DNA of 64,000 bases from positions 1 through 64,000 of the forward strand of contig JAEKNX010000019.1 of the NCBI GenBank assembly GCA_016839055.1, in the 5' to 3' direction. The stretch is from Spirochaetales bacterium (lineage in GTDB: Bacteria; Spirochaetota; Spirochaetia; UBA9216). Positions 55,277 through 64,000 of the stretch are shown here, piece after piece. A model generated the notes under the pieces. It was not told the origin of the DNA. It made no database searches and worked only from the letters and a program-made list of their open reading frames with translations. The translations under genes and the position numbers were made by a program. Position 1 is the stretch's first letter, and each line of letters starts with the position of its first letter.

Positions 55277-56941
55277 TTACATACTGATCTCACTGCTCCC
55301 CGATATTTTATTAAAAATAAGCAATGAGGTCACAGTCAGTACAGCCAGAATGGTCGAGAGAGCCGCCGCTATTCCGTAGTTTCCCCGGATAATCTGAGTA
55401 TAAATTTCAACAGTCAGTGTCTTTGTTCTGCCGGTATACAGGAGGATAGCCGTGGCAAGTTCACTTATCATCGTAACCCAGCTCAGAATTGCTCCCGCTA
55501 CAAGACCCGCCGCCATCATAGGCATAGTAATTTTATAGAAGGTTTTTAATTTAGAGGCTCCAAGACTCTGTGCCGCTTCTTCAATATTTAGGGGAATCTG
55601 CTGCAATACAGCCACCGATGACCGAATGGTATAGGGAAGCCGGCGAAGGACCAACCCTATTACCATGATAAGCATGGTGCCGCTCAAGAGGATCGGCGGC
55701 TTATTGAACGCGATAAGCAGGGTAATACCCACAACAGAACCGGGAATTATATAGGGAACCATCGAGACGGTATCCGCTATTCCGGTAAATACATTTCGGC
55801 GGCGAACGGTGATATAGGCAATAAACGCGGCAAAAAAGACGATAATAACAAGAGAGACTCCGGGAATCAGCAGGGTATTGGTAATAGCCCTACCTACCCG
55901 GTCAAAAGCAGTCGCGTAACTGCCGAAGGAGTAGCCGGGAACGAATGTCGTTCCATTCACCTTCTTAAAGGAAGTATAAAAAATATAAAACTGCGGCATT
56001 ATGGAAAGTCCAATCAATCCGTAAGAGTAGATGTGAATTAGTACCTTTGTCAGACCTGTAGCTTTGATAGGCCTGATCTTGTTCATTGAGTTCATAGTGA
56101 ATGTCTTTCTTGTAGAAAGATACCGCTGAATCAGAAATATAAAGGTTGTAATGATAATTGCAATAATCGATATTGCCGCCGCAAACCCGTCATCGCCTCC
56201 TAACTCACTTATAAACTCATTGAAGATAGTAACAGGAAAGGTTCTGAAGCCCTCACCGATGAGCATCGGAGTTCCAAAATCAGCCAGGGATCTCATGAAC
56301 ACGAGGAGCCCCCCCGCGAAAAGGGTGGGAAGAATCAGGGGGATAACAATGATCCGAAACCGCCTGAACCCTGAACAACCAAGGTTTTCTGCCGCCTCGA
56401 GCAGGGAATTATCCACATTCTTAAGAGCCCCAGTGATATAAAGAAAAATAAGAGGATAGAGCTGAAGAGTGAGGACAACCAAAATACCGGTAAATCCGTA
56501 AATACTCGGAAACTGAATGCCCATGGATTCACGAAAGAATTGGGTAATAACCCCGTTCCGGCCCAGAAGGAGAATCCAGGAATAGGCTCCGATGAAGGGC
56601 GCAGACATCGACGACAGAATAATAAGTACGCGAAGAAAACCTTTTCCCCGAATTTCGAAGCGAGTAAAAAAGTAGGCCAGAGGTGTTCCGAGAAGGACAG
56701 TCAGTAAGGTAACGGCGAAGGTAACCTTGAATGAGTTGAGCAGAGTATTGAAATAATATGGCTTACTGAAAAACTTAATAAAATAAGCCATAGTAAAAGC
56801 GCCGGTCTTCTTATCCACAACCGATTGGGCAAGCAGGTTAAACAGGGGATAGATAAGAAACAGGACATATAAGCCGAGGACGATGAAAGTTACAAGGCTC
56901 CAGACATCAAGTTTTTTCCTTCGCATTATATTAGACATCAC
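55277..56941 (-). CDS. Fe(III)-type ABC transporter permease (duplicated, FbpB-like)
   Basis: EAAENLGCSGFRRFRIIVIPLILPTLFAGGLLVFMRSLADFGTPMLIG and EEAAQSLGASKLKTFYKITMPMMAAGLVAGAILSWVTMISELATAILLY. Confidence 0.93.
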   Translation of the reverse strand: MMSNIMRRKKLDVWSLVTFIVLGLYVLFLIYPLFNLLAQSVVDKKTGAFTMAYFIKFFSKPYYFNTLLNSFKVTFAVTLLTVLLGTPLAYFFTRFEIRGKGFLRVLIILSSMSAPFIGAYSWILLLGRNGVITQFFRESMGIQFPSIYGFTGILVVLTLQLYPLIFLYITGALKNVDNSLLEAAENLGCSGFRRFRIIVIPLILPTLFAGGLLVFMRSLADFGTPMLIGEGFRTFPVTIFNEFISELGGDDGFAAAISIIAIIITTFIFLIQRYLSTRKTFTMNSMNKIRPIKATGLTKVLIHIYSYGLIGLSIMPQFYIFYTSFKKVNGTTFVPGYSFGSYATAFDRVGRAITNTLLIPGVSLVIIVFFAAFIAYITVRRRNVFTGIADTVSMVPYIIPGSVVGITLLIAFNKPPILLSGTMLIMVIGLVLRRLPYTIRSSVAVLQQIPLNIEEAAQSLGASKLKTFYKITMPMMAAGLVAGAILSWVTMISELATAILLYTGRTKTLTVEIYTQIIRGNYGIAAALSTILAVLTVTSLLIFNKISGSSEISM

Positions 56942-58010
56942 GGCTTAAGTTCCGATTTCCATCTTCCGAGAATACATTGATTTTATCAACCTTGATGGTT
57001 AGATACACCCTATCACCTGACTTGAAGTCGAGATCCAAGACCGATTCATGTATGATCTCAATCTCCTGTCCTCCGGGAAGCGCCACCATGAAGTGAGTAT
57101 TCAGACCTAAAAAAATACTGTCGGTAATGGTGCTTTTAATTCCGCCGGAATCTTCTTTGGACATGGTAAAGTCCTCAGGGCGGATAGACAGAACCACAGG
57201 GCCTTCCTCCGAGGCCGCGATATTTTCCATCGGGAAGCTGAAATCATCAAGCTGTATGCTTTTATTCGCCGCGGAATAATGGGCGTTTAAAAGATTGGTG
57301 CGCCCGATGAAGGTAGCTACAAAAATATTTGCGGGGCGATGATATATTTCCTGAGGAGTTCCGACATGCTGAATCACCCCGTCCTTCATCACCGCAATCC
57401 TGTCCGAGATAGCCATGGCTTCTTCCTGATCATGGGTGACATAGACCGTGGTTATCCCAACCTCCTTCTGGAGGTTACGAATTGCCTGCCGCATTTCCAG
57501 CCTAAGCTTTGCGTCCAGGTTGGATAAGGGCTCATCCATCAGAAGAACGTCCGGCTTTATTACCAGGGCCCTGGCAAGAGCGACGCGCTGCTGCTGTCCC
57601 CCCGAAAGCCGTTCGGGCATCCTGTCATGATACTCTTGGATCTGCATCAGCTCCAGAAACTCCCTGGTCGCATTTTTTATCTCATCTCTTGACAGTCTAC
57701 GGTTTTTCAGGCCGAATTCCACATTCTGCTGTACCGTGTAATGAGGGAAGATAGCATAGTTCTGAAAAACCATGCCGATATTCCTCTTGCTGACCTCCAT
57801 CTCGTTAATGCAGGTTTCATTAAAATAGAATTCTCCGCCCTCTATGGTATTGAACCCGGCAATCATACGCAAAAGCGTTGTTTTGCCGCATCCCGACGGT
57901 CCAAGGAGGGTAAAGAATTCCTTATCTTTAATTTCAATGGACAGATCCGGTATAATGGTGACAGCCCCGTACCTTTTTACTGCATTCCTGACTGATATGT
58001 TTACACTCAT
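56931..58010 (-). CDS. ABC transporter ATP-binding protein (Fe(III)/polyamine type)
   Basis: GPSGCGKTTLLRMIAGF; LSGGQQQRVALARALVIKPDVLLMDEPLSNLDAKLR; TOBE-like C-terminus. Confidence 0.95.
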   Translation of the reverse strand: MSVNISVRNAVKRYGAVTIIPDLSIEIKDKEFFTLLGPSGCGKTTLLRMIAGFNTIEGGEFYFNETCINEMEVSKRNIGMVFQNYAIFPHYTVQQNVEFGLKNRRLSRDEIKNATREFLELMQIQEYHDRMPERLSGGQQQRVALARALVIKPDVLLMDEPLSNLDAKLRLEMRQAIRNLQKEVGITTVYVTHDQEEAMAISDRIAVMKDGVIQHVGTPQEIYHRPANIFVATFIGRTNLLNAHYSAANKSIQLDDFSFPMENIAASEEGPVVLSIRPEDFTMSKEDSGGIKSTITDSIFLGLNTHFMVALPGGQEIEIIHESVLDLDFKSGDRVYLTIKVDKINVFSEDGNRNLSRDV

Positions 58011-58027
58011 ATTCCGGACCCTGCTCC

Positions 58028-59077
58028 CTATTTCTGTGTTTCTACGAAAACATCTTTAAACTGTTCACGCAGAGCATTCTTATTTACAGTTACATACTCC
58101 ATATCTTCTTCAATGATGTTGATATCACTGATGTTGACCATGTAATCAGGAGTCTCCACTCCGGCCATGACAGGTCTGTTGGTTATTGCGGTACCGTAAA
58201 CATTTTGGATTTCAGCAGAAGTGATGAAGTCGATAAATCTCTTTGCATTAACCATATTCTTCGCGCCCTTAACTATTCCCGAACCGGCGGGGAGATATAC
58301 AACGCCTTCTTTCATGTAAACAACTTTTACATCGGCGCCGTCTTTAATGAGCTTTACACTTGGGTCTTCGTATGAAAGTCCTATAGTGTATTCTCCGTCC
58401 CGGACGCCCTTCCAGACGGAGGAAGAACTGTCGATTACAACGGTATTCGCAAAAAGCTTTCCAACAAACTCCCATGCCGCGGCGTCCTGATAGTTGCCCT
58501 TGCCGATAGCATTGAGCATATTGGTCAGGTGAGCATAGGCACTTGAGGAGGCTGAGGGGTTGGCAGAAACAATTTTCCCCTTCAGGGCGGGATTAAGCAG
58601 ATCTTTGTAGCCCGTTACTTCAATATCGCCAATAAGCGACTTGTTCACCAGGATTACACTGCCGTCAAGAACATAAGGGGTAATATATCCGGTCTTGTTC
58701 CGGTACATATCTATGAGCTTGCCGTTGTTCACCGAGGTGTATGGTTCAAAAAGCGCCTTTGAGTTCATGAAGGTGGCATAAGCTCCGCCAAATACAACAT
58801 CAGCATAGGGGTTGTTCGCCTCTCCCTCAAGTCTTTTAAAAAGCTCACCGGTTCCTGCTGAGATAACCTCAACCTTAACGCCATACTTCGCCTCGAAAGC
58901 CGGAATAGTGGCATTAAGAAGGCCGTCAGAGTTAGGTGAATAGACTACAAGCTCATCGGTCGCGACCGGCCCCATGTCTCCCGCAGGTTCCTCCCTATCA
59001 CCGCCCGCGAACAGGGGTACTCCTGATAGTATGGTTAAGACTAAAGCCAAAACCAACAGTTTAGAAAGTTTTTTCAT
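58028..59077 (-). CDS. Fe(III)-type ABC transporter substrate-binding protein (FbpA-like)
   Basis: ELVVYSPNSDGLLNATIPAFEAKYGVKVEVISAGTGELFKRLEGEANNPYADVVFGG. Confidence 0.93.
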   Translation of the reverse strand: MKKLSKLLVLALVLTILSGVPLFAGGDREEPAGDMGPVATDELVVYSPNSDGLLNATIPAFEAKYGVKVEVISAGTGELFKRLEGEANNPYADVVFGGAYATFMNSKALFEPYTSVNNGKLIDMYRNKTGYITPYVLDGSVILVNKSLIGDIEVTGYKDLLNPALKGKIVSANPSASSSAYAHLTNMLNAIGKGNYQDAAAWEFVGKLFANTVVIDSSSSVWKGVRDGEYTIGLSYEDPSVKLIKDGADVKVVYMKEGVVYLPAGSGIVKGAKNMVNAKRFIDFITSAEIQNVYGTAITNRPVMAGVETPDYMVNISDINIIEEDMEYVTVNKNALREQFKDVFVETQK

Positions 59078-59310
59078 GATAATCTCCTTTTCATTCTGGG
59101 GCAGATCACATCCACCCTCAAAAGTTAAATGATCCTATTCGTTAAACTCTAGCTTAGAAGCATCCAATTGTCAATTTTTTTTTTAACTGAGGGAACCCTG
59201 AGGGAACCCCGAAAGTCGGGGACTTTCGGAATTTCAACCTAAGACGTATGTGGAGCAGTAAGAATGGCGTTATATCAAAGGCCGCCTGAAAGACGCCTTC
59301 ATTGTGTTCT

Positions 59311-60882
59311 CTAATCCGAATTAGTGTTTAGAATTTCTATATATTCATCCAGTGAATCTAAAAATGCGTCAACAATCCTTGGCTCAAAATGTTCACCCCG
59401 TTCTTTTTTTATCAAATATAGGACATCATCCATTGACCAGGCCTTCTTGTAACAGCGTTTATTGGCTAGAGCGTCAACAACATCAACAAGTGCTGTTATT
59501 CTGGCGAAAATATGGATTTCATCTCCTTTCAGCCCCTGGGGATATCCCTTCCCATTCCATTTTTCATGATGCTCATAAGCTATGGTTGCCGCGGTGGACA
59601 TCATTTCGAGAGTTGAATTTTTAAAAATGTTAAACCCGATTTCCGTATGCTCTTTCATGATTTCATATTCCTCAGGAGATAATCTTTCCGGCTTCATGAG
59701 GATTGAATCAGGCGTTCCTACCTTACCTATATCATGCATTGGCACTGTCAGCCTTAACATCTCTATTTCAGGAAAGCTCATCCCGATTTTTTGTGCAATC
59801 AGGCATGCGGCCTCTGTTACCCGTCTGAGGTGTTTCACTGTTTCTTTTGAACGGCCTTCTACAACTTCAGAAAAAGTGAAAATTATTTCTTTCTGTGTAG
59901 CTGATATTTCGTTGTTCATTGAGATATTTTCAAAGGCTGCGGCTACGTTCGTCCCGAAGATCGATATCAAATCATGATCTATTTCATTTAGATTTCTTTG
60001 CCATTGAAAAAGCAGAAGACTTTTCTCTCCTTTCTGCGTCTCAAAATATCCTATATAGGCATCGGGAGAAAAAACACTTTTCTGCTGGCGAACGGCTTCC
60101 ATTAATTGCGAATACAATCCTGACGGGATGACATCCACAACATCAAGATCTTCCTTCCCGGAATAAACCCCTGTTGCTGCCCTGATTGTGAAGGTGTTTT
60201 TATGGTACTCCTGGATAGCCGACAGGCTTGAATAGTTAATATATAGAGAATCTCTACCAAGATCTAAAATTGATGTGAGCTGCTGCAATATTCCTGTGGC
60301 AAATAGACTGAACGAATTTATTTTAAATAATTTTTGTGAAGCGGCTATTATGTTTTCGAGGCCGTTCTTATTCCTGGTAATAGTATCTATGTGTTTATAA
60401 TCTCTGAGGGAGGTTGTTATAACGGTAAATAATTTTTGCGATGTGAGTTCGCTCTTTGCCTTGTAATCATTTATTTCATAATTAATGATGATATCTCTTT
60501 CGGGAGCCTGTCCGGGCTGTCCGGTGCGCAGAATTATTCTTACTGAGTGATTCTGCAGTCTCTCCCGAATGTCCTTTGCGCATAGGAGTCCGGCATCCTC
60601 TGTCTCCATCACTACATCGAGGAGAACTAGAGCAATGTCTTTTTCACGGCCGAGTATTTCAAGGGTTTCCTTGCCGGAATAAGCACCGAATAATTTTATT
60701 GAGCGGCCCTCAAAGGAGTAATTTTGTAATACCATCTTTGTCAATTTATGAATTACTTCTTCATCATCAGCAACCAGAACCTTCCATGGGTTTTCATCGT
60801 TTACCTGCTTTTGAAGTGCCGGTTCTTCATGAAATAAATATTTCTTCTGGATATTTTGCTCAGCCAATTGGCTCCTCCTCAC
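59311..60882 (-). CDS. Response regulator with DUF3369-like and HD-GYP domains
   Basis: REC VLVADDEEVIHKLTKMVLQ...LALVLLDVVMETEDAGLLCAKDIR; VPMHDIGKVGTPDSILMKPERLSPEEYEIMKEHTEIGF; HHEKWNGKGYPQGLKGDEI. Confidence 0.93.
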   Translation of the reverse strand: MRRSQLAEQNIQKKYLFHEEPALQKQVNDENPWKVLVADDEEVIHKLTKMVLQNYSFEGRSIKLFGAYSGKETLEILGREKDIALVLLDVVMETEDAGLLCAKDIRERLQNHSVRIILRTGQPGQAPERDIIINYEINDYKAKSELTSQKLFTVITTSLRDYKHIDTITRNKNGLENIIAASQKLFKINSFSLFATGILQQLTSILDLGRDSLYINYSSLSAIQEYHKNTFTIRAATGVYSGKEDLDVVDVIPSGLYSQLMEAVRQQKSVFSPDAYIGYFETQKGEKSLLLFQWQRNLNEIDHDLISIFGTNVAAAFENISMNNEISATQKEIIFTFSEVVEGRSKETVKHLRRVTEAACLIAQKIGMSFPEIEMLRLTVPMHDIGKVGTPDSILMKPERLSPEEYEIMKEHTEIGFNIFKNSTLEMMSTAATIAYEHHEKWNGKGYPQGLKGDEIHIFARITALVDVVDALANKRCYKKAWSMDDVLYLIKKERGEHFEPRIVDAFLDSLDEYIEILNTNSD

Positions 60883-63001
60883 TCTCCCGGTTATCAGGTA
60901 AAGTCAGCTCAAACTCTGTTCCGTTTTGGTCACGGCTCCGGCAAATAATCTCTCCTCCCAGTTTCTGGGTGACAATATTATAGACAATGTGAAGTCCAAG
61001 GCCGGCGTTCCCGTCTCCCCTTCTGGTCGTAAAAAAAGGTTCGAATATTCTCTTCAGATTCCCTGACGGTATTCCCATACCGTTATCTTTATAGATGATT
61101 TTTATCATTTTCGCATTTTTCAAAATGGAAACCAATATTTTCCCATCGTTAATTTCTTTAAATCCATGTTGGAGAGAGTTTATTATCAGATTGGTCAGAA
61201 TCTGAGAGAATGCTCCAGGATAGCTGTAGATGAAAATATCATTATCACATTCAACAGTTATTATGTGATTTGTTTTTCTAATTTTCGGATTAAGACTTAA
61301 AAGAATTTCATCAATATATTCTCTGATATTAAATCGCCTCATTGATTCGCTTGACTGATCAACCGCGACAAGTTTAAAACTTTGTATCAACCTTGCTGCC
61401 CTGTTCATGTTGGCTAAAATCATCGTCGAACCCGTCAGCGCTGTTTCGATATAATCTTCAAAATTGTTTCGCGTCAGCATGTCGGTCTTGAATAAATTAT
61501 TAAATTCTATTGTTTCTTCTTCAAGGTGGGAAGCTGCAGTAACTGCTATTCCTATCGGCGTGTTTATTTCATGGGCAACACCGGCAACAAGATTCCCCAG
61601 GGCGGCCATCTTCTCTGACTGAATCAAATGGTCTTTGGCCTGCTTTAGATCTTCCAGCGATTTATTGAGTTCTTTCGTCCTTTTCTTGACAAGCAGTTCA
61701 AGATTTTCTTTATGCACGGTCAGTTCGGTTCTAGATTCGCGGATAGATTCAAGCATTTTATTCATGGTACTGCTTAGAACAATTATTTCATTTGTTCCTG
61801 TTTCCGGAATCATGTCGACAGGAATTCCATTCTGATCTGTATTATTGATAGAGTTTATAAGAATATTAAGCGGTCTGGTTATGCTTCTAGAAATATATAA
61901 AGAAAGAATCAAGGCGATAATTAAAAATAAAGCTGAAATAAGAATGATTTTCGTTGTCAGACTGAATATTCTTTTTTCAATATCTTCCATGTAAAAAGTA
62001 GTGCTTATATACCAGCGAAGAGGTTCATAATATGTAACAAAGGTCCTTTTGCGGGCAAGATACTGCCCCTCAAACCCGGGCTTATCCCAGAAATACTCCA
62101 TATACTGCTCTGGGCTGGATGACATTTTTTTTAACTCATTGAGCAGACTCTTCCCCGTTCCGGGATTTATCAGCAGATTACCATCCGTATTCCGCTTATT
62201 CGGATGCACGAGCATCCGGTTTTCTTCATTAAAGATAAAAGAATAACCGTTTTCTCCGATCCCGTGTAATGCGATAGTGTTATTCAGCTCCTTGAGTACG
62301 GCATCTATCTTGTACTGAACATCATCATCAAGATCATCAATATACACGCCTGTGCCGAGAACCCAGTTCCAGGGTTTGAATAGTTTGACATATGAAAGTT
62401 TAGGCTGCCGCTGGGTAAGTCCGCCTTTAGTAGGTTTTGGCCATAGATAATCAACCCAGCCTTCCTCATTTTCAAGGCAGATATCAACGGCAGCCTTGAA
62501 AAGGTTTTCATTTTTCCCGAGAGCGCAGTCAAACTCAGGATCATCCAGGATTCTGCCGTCCAGCTCAGGCAGCGTAGGGTGCATTATCATCCTCGGATAG
62601 GGCCGGCTTGTATTGTTTATCCAGAAGTATCCTACCCCGTCATTGTTACGGATCTTCTGTATAATTCTGACCGCGTCTGTTTTTGCCGCAGTTTCATCTA
62701 TTTCGCCATCAAGGACTCTATCGTAAATATCTTCCAGAAATGAAAATACAATCTCCATATTGTTCTGCAGCTCTGTTTTTCTCCGATCCTGCATTTTTAT
62801 TCTGTAATTAATGATGCTGTCATACTGCGATTCAACAAAATTTCTGGTCATATCGCTGTGATCAAGGGCATAATCTTCAAAGACACCGGCTATTTCCAGT
62901 TTTGCCCTGTATCCGGAGAATAAGGTTGTTCCTATCAGGGACATTATAAGTATTCCCAGTATCGAGAAGATTATTCGTGTTTTCAATGAATTAAAAACCA
63001 T
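60860..63001 (-). CDS. Cache-domain sensor histidine kinase
   Basis: VGYFWINNTSRPYPRMIMHPTLPELDG; KLFKPWNWVLGTGVYIDDLDDDV; KMAALGNLVAGVAHEINTPIG; AGLGLHIVYNIVTQKLGG. Confidence 0.94.
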   Translation of the reverse strand: MVFNSLKTRIIFSILGILIMSLIGTTLFSGYRAKLEIAGVFEDYALDHSDMTRNFVESQYDSIINYRIKMQDRRKTELQNNMEIVFSFLEDIYDRVLDGEIDETAAKTDAVRIIQKIRNNDGVGYFWINNTSRPYPRMIMHPTLPELDGRILDDPEFDCALGKNENLFKAAVDICLENEEGWVDYLWPKPTKGGLTQRQPKLSYVKLFKPWNWVLGTGVYIDDLDDDVQYKIDAVLKELNNTIALHGIGENGYSFIFNEENRMLVHPNKRNTDGNLLINPGTGKSLLNELKKMSSSPEQYMEYFWDKPGFEGQYLARKRTFVTYYEPLRWYISTTFYMEDIEKRIFSLTTKIILISALFLIIALILSLYISRSITRPLNILINSINNTDQNGIPVDMIPETGTNEIIVLSSTMNKMLESIRESRTELTVHKENLELLVKKRTKELNKSLEDLKQAKDHLIQSEKMAALGNLVAGVAHEINTPIGIAVTAASHLEEETIEFNNLFKTDMLTRNNFEDYIETALTGSTMILANMNRAARLIQSFKLVAVDQSSESMRRFNIREYIDEILLSLNPKIRKTNHIITVECDNDIFIYSYPGAFSQILTNLIINSLQHGFKEINDGKILVSILKNAKMIKIIYKDNGMGIPSGNLKRIFEPFFTTRRGDGNAGLGLHIVYNIVTQKLGGEIICRSRDQNGTEFELTLPDNRESEEEPIG

Positions 63002-63333
63002 ATCAGCAGCCTCTTCTCATGATCTATTCGGATATCAAAATCATACATTAATAATAATGGAAAAAAGACTGAAAGCAATAGCAGTTCTGCCTAAACCGGA
63101 ATATCAGAAGCTGCAGCAATCATAGACTGTATTAAAGTGTCCATATTTCCTTATCCGGAGAGGTCTCAATTAACACTGGCTAAATTCAAGAAATGACGCC
63201 TATTGTTACAAAAGGCAAGTAAAAATTCATTCATTCAGGGTGCTCTCGTCTACAGGGCCAAAGAAAAAATGTTTGAGCCGACTAATATTGATTAGCTATA
63301 TCCGTCAGCCCTAAATGCGAGACCAAAGAGGTT

Positions 63334-63360
63334 ATAACCTTAGGGAAAGCCTAAGGTTAT
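63334..63360. repeat. 11-bp perfect inverted repeat
   Basis: ATAACCTTAGG-gaaag-CCTAAGGTTAT; no T-tract follows. Confidence 0.75.
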
Positions 63361-63460
63361 GCAGGTTCAACTTGTTAAAGTTCACAATAGTCTATAGAAT
63401 TATGTTGATAATATGGAATTCTGCTCAATTTCATATTACCACAATCTTCTGGAGGAAGCC

Positions 63461-64000
63461 ATGTTAATTCAACAACGACCCGACGGTCAGCCTGTCAAGG
63501 TTCCCGGTTTTACAAAACTAATGCCAATGGTGTCAGGAACAAGAACACAATCAACAATCTTTTTAGAGCAGGAACTGCAACTTGCTCATACCATGGACTT
63601 TATTAAAGATTACAATAAAACCAGAAGACCTGGTACTAGACGATTGTCGGTTTTTCAGATCTTTCTCTGTGCCCTTGGCAGAACCATCGGTGAAAAACCA
63701 AAAATGAATAGATTTATTATGAATTACAGATATTATCAGAGAAACCATATATCTGCAGCCTTTGTTACAAAGATAAGCCTGCATGAAGATGCCGAAGAAG
63801 TGAACATTATTATTCCTCTCGAGCCTGATGAAACCATAGATTCGCTGAATGAAAAATTTACCGTTCATGTTGACAACATTAAAACCGGAGGATCAAATAC
63901 CAGCGATAAAAGTGCGGATATTTTCGGCAGACTTCCAGTCTTCATTCTGCGCCTCATCATAGTAATCTATAAATTTCTCGATAATCATAATTTTGTATCA
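63461..64000 (+). CDS. Paralogue of the 47951 acyltransferase-like protein, truncated by window end (absent from ORF track)
   Basis: Open from ATG 63461 (RBS ggagg) to edge: MLIQQRPDGQPVKVPGFTKLMPMVSGTRTQSTIFLEQELQLAHTMDFI...YYQRNHISAAFVTKI; aligns by eye with IIRDRPDGIRIKVPSFQGMLPYLFRTRTESTIYFKQQVCLSRTLEYI...FYQRNEIVFSFVAKK. Confidence 0.85.
   Translation, partial: MLIQQRPDGQPVKVPGFTKLMPMVSGTRTQSTIFLEQELQLAHTMDFIKDYNKTRRPGTRRLSVFQIFLCALGRTIGEKPKMNRFIMNYRYYQRNHISAAFVTKISLHEDAEEVNIIIPLEPDETIDSLNEKFTVHVDNIKTGGSNTSDKSADIFGRLPVFILRLIIVIYKFLDNHNFVS

Noticed and set aside
1-64000. Prophage, rRNA operon or intact insertion sequence
   Set aside because: No integrase, transposase, phage structural genes or rRNA-like sequence recognised.

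Overview
The window looks like chromosomal sequence from a spirochaete-like bacterium (inferred only from gene content and style). It is dense in transport, sensing and sugar-catabolism genes. From left to right it holds: NfeD/stomatin genes; a histidine kinase fused to an ABC-type binding domain; a CAU-anticodon tRNA followed by an unusual tandem, tRNA-3'-end-flanked repeat and a decayed ATPase gene; DUF4139 protein, adenylate cyclase and a frameshifted PAS-GAF-GGDEF gene; a small-ORF/cupin/Crp-type operon with a consensus CRP-like box; a YesMN two-component system with a sensory periplasmic protein and a ribose-type ABC operon; a BASS/DUF1576/dehydrogenase/SorC/FGGY/epimerase operon; an sgc-like cluster (DeoR, BtpA/SgcQ, M29 peptidase, FGGY kinase) next to DhaK/DhaL and an LsrB-like ABC transporter; an acyl-ligase/acyltransferase-like/RND cluster; a TetR locus with two matching palindromic operators; an Fe(III)-type ABC operon; and a Cache kinase/HD-GYP regulator pair. 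No rRNA, CRISPR array, prophage or intact transposase was seen. The leads I rate highest are the tRNA-linked repeat, the sgc-like catabolic cluster, the CRP-box/small-ORF operon, the acyltransferase homologue lacking its catalytic His, and the TetR operator pair. Family names come from reading the translations by eye; no database search was run.
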